Below the pieces are notes generated by a model. The model had not been told where the DNA came from, did not search any database, and saw only the letters and a list, made by a program, of their open reading frames with translations. From Streptomyces sp. NWU339 (GTDB lineage Bacteria; Actinomycetota; Actinomycetes; Streptomycetales; Streptomycetaceae), in NCBI RefSeq assembly GCF_003143855.1, contig NZ_QFRK01000021.1, forward strand, positions 37,032 through 101,031: a stretch of 64,000 bases of DNA, written 5' to 3'. A program made the position numbers and the translations under genes. Below, one piece after another: positions 59,481 through 64,000 of the stretch (its first letter is position 1; the number at the start of each line of letters is the position of its first letter).

Positions 59481-61729
59481 GCACGGAGCCGTCCGAGACC
59501 GCGGAGGACGCCGAGCCGGGGACGCCGGACGAGCCGGCTCGGACCGAACGGGCCGGGGCGGAGGCCGACCCGGCCGAGCAGGGCGGGGACGCGACCGAGC
59601 AGGGCGGGGACGCGGCCGAGCAGGGCGGGGACGCGGCCGAGCAGGGCGGGGACGCGGCCGAGGGGCGGCAGGTGTCCGAGGCCGAGGCCGAGTTGCTCGC
59701 GCAGCGGGTCGAGCGGGAGCGGATCGAGCGGCGGAAGGCGGAGCGGCAGGAGCCGATCGAGGCCGGCGCCAAGCTGAGCGGCCGGGCCGCCGATCTGCTC
59801 GCCGCCGTGCGGGCCGTGGAGAGCGGTGAGAAGCCGGTGGCCGCCGTGTTCGAGGAGGCAGGGCCCGCGCCGCGGCGGCCCGCTCCCGAACCGGCGCGAC
59901 CGGCGCCGCCGGTGACCGTCGAGGCGGCCCCCGCCACCGAAGTGGTCTCGGCCGTACGCGCGGTGCTGGTCCAGGGCGGTGCACCCGAGACGCTCGCCGT
60001 GCAGACCGCCGAAGTGCTGGGTGAGGGGGCCGAGGAGGCCCTGCGCGCCGATCCGTGGCAGCTGCTGCGGGTGACCGGTGTGCGGCCCGCGCAGGCGGAC
60101 GGGTTCGCCCGTGCGCTGCTCGGCTCCGCTGCCGGGCCGGACGACGCACGGCGGGTGCGGGCCGTCACCGGGTGGCTGCTGGAGCAGGCCGCGGCGGCCG
60201 GGCACACCGCGTTGGAGATGCCTGTGCTGACCGCCGCCCTCGAGCAACAGGGGGTGCCGGATGCCGAGGGGGCCGTGCGGAACGCGATCTCGGACGGTGA
60301 CGTCCTCGTCTTCCAGGACCCGGTACCGGAGGCGGGCGCCCCTGCACCGCGGCGGGGCGGTGCCGGAGCCGGGGAGAGCCAGGACGAAGCAGACGGAGCG
60401 GAGGAGGAGCGGCCCGTCAGGGTCCTCGTGGGGCTGGAACGGTACGCGATGGCTGAGGAGAGCCTCGCCGACGGCCTGGCCCGGCTCGTCGGCTCCGCTC
60501 CCCGGCAGGACGGTCCGGGTGCGGAGTGGGAGCGGGCCGCCTCCTCGGCGGACGGCTCCGGGGGTGAGCTGATCCGCGCGGTCGCCGGCCACGGCCTCGT
60601 CCTGCACACCGGTGGGCAGGCGTCCCTCACCGAGTCGGCGGCCCTGCTGCGGGCGGCGCACGGGCTCGGGTTGCGCACCTGGGCTGCCGCACACGGTCCG
60701 CTCGGGCGCGCCCGGTTCGCGGCCCTGCTGGAGGGTGCCGGGGCAGCCGACGATGCCGGAGCCGAGGTCCCCGGGATCGCCACCGTCGCCGGGCTGTTGT
60801 CCGGTGCCGAGGGGCCGGGGCGGGACGCCGACGGGGCGCTGCGGCTGGATCTGCTCGTCGTCCTGGACGCTCCTCAACTGGACGTGGAGGCGGCCGCGCT
60901 GGTCACGGAGTCGCTGCCGGACGGTGCCCGGCTGGTGCTGGCCGGGGATCCGGGGGTGCTGTGGTCCGTCGGTCCGGGACGGGTGTTCGCCGATCTGCTG
61001 GCGGCGCGCGCCTGCCCGCAGATCGCCTCCCGGCGGCCGGATCCGGGGCCGCTGGGCGAACTGGTCTCCGGCATCGGCGTCGGTGAGCTGAACCAGGTGG
61101 CGGCGCCCGGCAAGGAGGTCGTCATCGTGCCGGTGCGGGATGCGGGCGAGGCCGTGCACCGGACCGTGCAGCTCGTGGTGGACTCGGTGCCGCGCGCGAT
61201 CGGGGTGCCGGCCGAGGAGACGCAGGTGATCACCCCGGGGCACGGCGGCGCGGTGGGCACGCGCGCGCTGAACGCCGCGTTGAAGGAGCGGCTCAATCCG
61301 GGGCCGGGGCGCTTCGGCGGATTCGACCCGGGCGACCGGATCGCCTACTCCCCCGCCCGGGGCCGTACGGTGCCGGGCCGGGTGGTGCGGGCCGACGCCG
61401 ACGGCCTGCACCTGTCCTGCGCGGGCGAGGCCGTCGTCGTACCGCAGGAGCGCGTGGAGCGGTCCGTACGGCATGGATGGGCGCTGACCGCACACCAGGC
61501 CGTGGGGTGCCGGTGGCCCGCGGTGGTCGTGGTGCTGCCGGGCGACGCCGTTCCGGCGTTGAGCCGGCCCTGGGTGTACACCGCGTTCAGCCGGGCGGAG
61601 CGCCATCTGTCCGTGGTGCACGGTGTGGAGCAGGCGTTGCCGCACGCCGTGGCGGAGGTGGCGGCCAAGCCCCGGACGACCCGGCTCCCGGTGCTGCTGG
61701 CGCCGCAGATTCCGGCAGCGGCCGGCTGA
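59477..61729 (+). CDS. RecD-like helix-hairpin-helix protein with degenerate ATPase site
   Basis: Protein of 750 aa. The N terminus is acidic, with a 7-residue repeat AEQGGDA in four copies (about residues 33-60), then a charged coil. HHH-like segments lie near 175-215 (LRADPWQLLRVTGVRPAQAD). The rest aligns by eye with RecD2 helicases, but Walker A reads HTGGQASLTE (377-386) without GKT and Walker B reads VVLDAPQ (461-467) without DE. The C-terminal HQAVGCRWPAVVVVLPGD and YTAFSRAERHLSVV correspond to the UvrD_C_2 region. ATP hydrolysis is unlikely. GTG at 59477 overlaps the preceding stop. Confidence 0.72.
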   Translation: MSTEPSETAEDAEPGTPDEPARTERAGAEADPAEQGGDATEQGGDAAEQGGDAAEQGGDAAEGRQVSEAEAELLAQRVERERIERRKAERQEPIEAGAKLSGRAADLLAAVRAVESGEKPVAAVFEEAGPAPRRPAPEPARPAPPVTVEAAPATEVVSAVRAVLVQGGAPETLAVQTAEVLGEGAEEALRADPWQLLRVTGVRPAQADGFARALLGSAAGPDDARRVRAVTGWLLEQAAAAGHTALEMPVLTAALEQQGVPDAEGAVRNAISDGDVLVFQDPVPEAGAPAPRRGGAGAGESQDEADGAEEERPVRVLVGLERYAMAEESLADGLARLVGSAPRQDGPGAEWERAASSADGSGGELIRAVAGHGLVLHTGGQASLTESAALLRAAHGLGLRTWAAAHGPLGRARFAALLEGAGAADDAGAEVPGIATVAGLLSGAEGPGRDADGALRLDLLVVLDAPQLDVEAAALVTESLPDGARLVLAGDPGVLWSVGPGRVFADLLAARACPQIASRRPDPGPLGELVSGIGVGELNQVAAPGKEVVIVPVRDAGEAVHRTVQLVVDSVPRAIGVPAEETQVITPGHGGAVGTRALNAALKERLNPGPGRFGGFDPGDRIAYSPARGRTVPGRVVRADADGLHLSCAGEAVVVPQERVERSVRHGWALTAHQAVGCRWPAVVVVLPGDAVPALSRPWVYTAFSRAERHLSVVHGVEQALPHAVAEVAAKPRTTRLPVLLAPQIPAAAG
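59573..59656 (+). repeat. Four tandem 21-bp repeats inside coding sequence
   Basis: Units beginning GCCGAGCAGGGCGGGGACG repeat four times, identical except for the first base of the second copy. They encode the heptapeptide AEQGGDA/TEQGGDA. The near-perfect identity suggests recent expansion by slippage. Confidence 0.95.
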
Positions 61730-61746
61730 CTCCCGCCACCAGCGAC

Positions 61747-61785
61747 GGCGACGGCGGTGACACCGAGGGTGTCACCGCCGTCGCC
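61747..61785. terminator. Bidirectional terminator, 18-bp stem
   Basis: A perfect 18-bp stem (GGCGACGGCGGTGACACC and complement) with loop GAG separates two convergent genes. Confidence 0.85.
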
Positions 61786-61808
61786 GTGCGTCCGGGCCCC
61801 GGGCCCGG

Positions 61809-62489
61809 TCAGCGATCGGCGTCCAGGGGCTCCAGGTCCTCGTCCTCGTCCAGGATCCGCACCTGCCGGACCTCGAGGTCGTCGTCCAGATCCTCGTCGA
61901 AGACCGCGCTGACGTCGAAGCGGCACACGACCCGGGCCGGGTCCACCTGCTCGAACGGGGCCGCCAGCCATTCACCGGGCTCCGCCGGTTCGTCCGATGC
62001 CGTCACCCAGAGCGTGGAGTCCCCCTCCTCCAGGCCGAACTCCTTGTGCCGGGATGCGATCTCGTCCGGTTCGTACTCGCCGAACAGGACGCCGAGCGCG
62101 CCGTGGACGGTGTCCGAGGCGTCCGAGCCCCCCTCGTCGTCCGCCGCCTCGATCCGCTGTGCGTGCGCCAGCAGCCGCTGCGGCTCCACGACGGCGTAGT
62201 CGCGACGGATCAGCACGCTCAGGGCGTTCGGCTCCTCCGGTCCGGTGTAGGGCGGCAGGGCGTCCTCCGCACCGGGGATCTCGAAGGGCGTCACCTCGTC
62301 GTGGCAGTCGTAGAGCAGTTCGTCGTACGCCTCAGCGGCCACGGCCAGCTCGTTGAACGCCTCGTAGACGGCCGGGTCGTCCTCCCCCGACCGGCGCTCG
62401 ACCGCGGCCAGGTGGCGGTCGAGCGCGGTCTTGACCGCCTCGGCGGCGGCGCGTACCTCAGCAGCGGTGGGCTGCGCAGCATCAGACAT
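61809..62489 (-). CDS. Acidic conserved protein, unknown function
   Basis: Soluble protein of 226 aa, strongly acidic (C terminus EDLDDDLEVRQVRILDEDED). The N-terminal third is helical (TAAEVRAAAEAVKTALDRHL, YEAFNELAVAAEAYDELLYD). The central part includes PNALSVLIRRDYAVVEPQRL. No signal or membrane segment. ATG at 62489. It is divergent, 47 bp from a DUF5703 gene. I do not recognise a characterised family. Confidence 0.72.
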   Translation of the reverse strand: MSDAAQPTAAEVRAAAEAVKTALDRHLAAVERRSGEDDPAVYEAFNELAVAAEAYDELLYDCHDEVTPFEIPGAEDALPPYTGPEEPNALSVLIRRDYAVVEPQRLLAHAQRIEAADDEGGSDASDTVHGALGVLFGEYEPDEIASRHKEFGLEEGDSTLWVTASDEPAEPGEWLAAPFEQVDPARVVCRFDVSAVFDEDLDDDLEVRQVRILDEDEDLEPLDADR

Positions 62490-62536
62490 AGTGCAGACGC
62501 TATCCGTACCGGGGCCCAGCACGCACAATAGATGCG

Positions 62537-62725
62537 ATGCCGGAATATGAATTTGTCGACGTGTACGTACCGCGCGGGGTCTCCCGCAAGGAGACGGCAC
62601 GTCTGCTGACGGACCACGCAGAGTACGGTCACTGGGAGTTGGACCGTCTGAGCCTGCTGCACGACGGCAGCCGCAAGGTGCGGTTGCGGCGGCGGATCAT
62701 CCGCCAGGTACGCGCGACCTGGTGA
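62537..62725 (+). CDS. Small conserved protein, DUF5703-like
   Basis: Basic protein of 62 aa: MPEYEFVDVYVPRGVSRKE, then ARLLTDHAEYGHWELDRLSL and an Arg-rich end (KVRLRRRIIRQVRATW). The sequence matches a short, highly conserved actinobacterial family as I recall it; function unknown. ATG at 62537 begins the frame. Divergent from the acidic protein gene. Confidence 0.78.
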   Translation: MPEYEFVDVYVPRGVSRKETARLLTDHAEYGHWELDRLSLLHDGSRKVRLRRRIIRQVRATW

Positions 62726-62766
62726 GTTCGGGCCGCCTGTCGACAGCTACGAGATCAGCCGGCCAT

Positions 62767-62798
62767 GGTGCGGGCCCCGCGGTCGCGGGGCCCGCACC
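62767..62798. terminator. Bidirectional terminator between DUF5703 gene and chpC
   Basis: A perfect 14-bp stem (GGTGCGGGCCCCGC and complement, loop GGTC) lies between convergent genes. Confidence 0.8.
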
Positions 62799-62810
62799 GT
62801 GTGACCGGTG

Positions 62811-63539
62811 TCACGCGGCGGCCCGTGCCTTGCGGTAGAGGACCGCTCCGGCGAGCAGCGCGCCCGCACCGACCGGCAGGGCCAGGCCCACCGGCAGCTC
62901 GCTGCCGGTCCTGGCGAGCTGCGCGTCGGCCCGGGGCGCGGCGACGGACCGGGGGCCCGGCCGACTGCCCTGCGAGGGGCCGGCCGGGGTCTCGTCGCGC
63001 GGAGCGGACGGCGTGCTCGGGTCGTCGCCGGGCTCCTGTGGCTTTGCCGGGGTGCCCGGGTCGCCGTCGGCACAGTCGCCGCCCGTGGCGGCGTTGCCGG
63101 CGCCGACGACGTCCACGCTGTTGCTGCAGACGTTCACCGGGATGTGGATCGGAGCCTGGATCTGGTTGCCGGAGAGCACGCCGGGCGAGCCGGCGGTGTG
63201 TCCGTCGGCGTGCGAACCTCCGTGGCCGCCGGAGTCACGGTGGTTGCCGGACTCGCTGTGGTTGCCGGACCCGCCGTGGCCGGCCGAGGCGGAACCACCC
63301 TGGTTGGCACAGGAGTTACCCACGGACGAGTTGAGGAGGCCGACGACGTCGACGGTGTTGCCGCAGACGTTGACCGGCACGTGCACCGGCGCCTGCACCG
63401 TGTTCCCGGAGAGGACGCCGGGCGAACCCACGGCGGCGCCCTGCGCGCCGGAGTCGGCGTGGGCGACCCCGCCCGCGGCGGCGATCACGCCGGTGGCGGC
63501 GGCCACGGTCATCAGGCCCTTGCGAGTGACCTGTCGCAT
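62811..63539 (-). CDS. chpC: Long chaplin with two chaplin domains and sortase anchor
   Basis: Cell-wall-anchored hydrophobic protein of 242 aa for aerial hyphae. Signal peptide to about Ala28 (GGVAHA-DSG). Chaplin domain 1 (about 36-78, Cys59 and Cys77), a His/Gly/Ser-rich linker (83-114), chaplin domain 2 (117-158, Cys138 and Cys156), a Pro-rich wall-spanning region, and the sorting signal LARTG (208-212) with hydrophobic tail and basic end (YRKARAAA). LAxTG is the class E sortase signal. ATG at 63539. It lies 165 bp after chpH in the same direction. Named by likeness to S. coelicolor ChpC. Confidence 0.92.
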   Translation of the reverse strand: MRQVTRKGLMTVAAATGVIAAAGGVAHADSGAQGAAVGSPGVLSGNTVQAPVHVPVNVCGNTVDVVGLLNSSVGNSCANQGGSASAGHGGSGNHSESGNHRDSGGHGGSHADGHTAGSPGVLSGNQIQAPIHIPVNVCSNSVDVVGAGNAATGGDCADGDPGTPAKPQEPGDDPSTPSAPRDETPAGPSQGSRPGPRSVAAPRADAQLARTGSELPVGLALPVGAGALLAGAVLYRKARAAA

Positions 63540-63618
63540 AGCTGAAATCCCTGCTTTCGACCTTGTGCCGGGAATTCCGTCCGTCGGATTCCCGGTGTTC
63601 CGACGTTCTGCGAGACCG

Positions 63619-63657
63619 GTCGGCCCCGGAGCGCATGGCGCGCGCCCCGGGGCCGAC
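63619..63657 (-). terminator. Terminator hairpin after chpH
   Basis: An 11-bp outer stem (GTCGGCCCCGG / CCGGGGCCGAC) with a GC-rich inner loop lies 47 bp beyond the chpH stop, so chpH is probably transcribed alone. Confidence 0.65.
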
Positions 63658-63704
63658 GAGCTCAAACACTGGAAAACGCTTGCCCTAAGGGGCGAGGCAC
63701 AACG

Positions 63705-63938
63705 TCACTGGTTGATGCAGACGTTGCCGACGGCGGGGTTCAGCAGCCCGATCACGGAGACCGTGTTGCCGCAGACGTTCACCGGGACGTGCACCGGGGC
63801 CTGAACGACGTTGCCCGAGAGAACACCCGGGGAGTGCACGGCGGCACCCTGGGCACCGGAATCGGCGGCGGCCATGCCCGCACCCGCGAGAACCAGCCCA
63901 CCGGCGGCGGCGGCGACAGCGACGACCTTCTTGATCAT
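63705..63938 (-). CDS. chpH: Short chaplin ChpH
   Basis: Secreted amyloid-forming surfactant peptide of 77 aa. Signal peptide to about Ala25 (GMAAA-DSG), then one chaplin domain with Cys56 and Cys74 that form a disulphide. It assembles at the air-water interface and coats aerial hyphae with the rodlins. ATG at 63938 follows GAGGAGG. Sequence and length match ChpH of S. coelicolor closely but not exactly. Confidence 0.94.
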   Translation of the reverse strand: MIKKVVAVAAAAGGLVLAGAGMAAADSGAQGAAVHSPGVLSGNVVQAPVHVPVNVCGNTVSVIGLLNPAVGNVCINQ

Positions 63939-64000
63939 TATTCCTCCTCGTTGGCAATGCGATCCCAAGTCGCAGATCACATCACGGGTAACGAGGAAGG

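Overview
The window is high-GC Streptomyces chromosome. The evidence is a pair of chaplin genes, a conservon with a linked P450, the Pup-proteasome locus, mycothiol ligase MshC, the glycerol operon with GylR, frequent GTG starts and strong third-position GC. Gene order resembles the S. coelicolor stretch around SCO1620-SCO1675 (recalled, not searched). Protein differences, for example in ChpH, suggest a related species. No tRNA, rRNA, CRISPR array, prophage or complete insertion sequence was seen.

Layout. 0-4 kb: glycine-betaine-type ABC transporter (ATPase plus a permease/double substrate-binding fusion carrying an in-frame stop). 4-7.3 kb: 5'-3' exonuclease, an iron-box-controlled siderophore-interacting protein, a small unknown protein and a pseudouridine synthase. 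7.4-12.2 kb: conservon of rar/cvn9 type (sensor-like ATPase, Roadblock protein, DUF742 protein, GTPase, P450). 12.7-20.6 kb: leftward block pafB-pafC, zinc-ribbon and membrane proteins, tatA-tatC, diacylglycerol-kinase-like gene and HelY-type helicase. 20.8-34.4 kb: two FKBPs, then pafA, an MFS exporter, a divergent LacI regulator, prcA, prcB, a broken endonuclease VII remnant, pup, dop, arc, a ferredoxin, a secreted protein and trmI. Pup is deamidated by Dop and attached to substrates by PafA. ARC unfolds the tagged proteins for the PrcBA protease.

34-41 kb: M50 protease with CBS domains, RecB-like Fe-S nuclease, orphan response regulator, orphan peptide-type binding lipoprotein and a HAD phosphatase. 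41-50.2 kb: metH, then gylR and glpF-glpK-glpD, with matching GylR-type operators before gylR and before glpF. 50.4-55 kb: PAC2-family protein and a conserved block of histidine phosphatase, DUF3090, kinase-like SCO1664-family protein and mshC. 55-62.7 kb: a corA gene broken by a small palindromic insertion, a ferritin-like protein preceded by a 15-bp tandem repeat, an F420-type oxidoreductase, an aldo/keto reductase and a RecD-like protein without a Walker A lysine. 62.8-64 kb: long chaplin chpC and short chaplin chpH.

Most of the window is vertically inherited actinobacterial core. The most unusual points are the two broken genes (betaine transporter and corA), the endonuclease VII remnant inside the proteasome operon, the P450 without ExxR, the degenerate RecD-like protein, several tandem repeats, and the uncharacterised phosphatase/kinase-like pair beside mshC.
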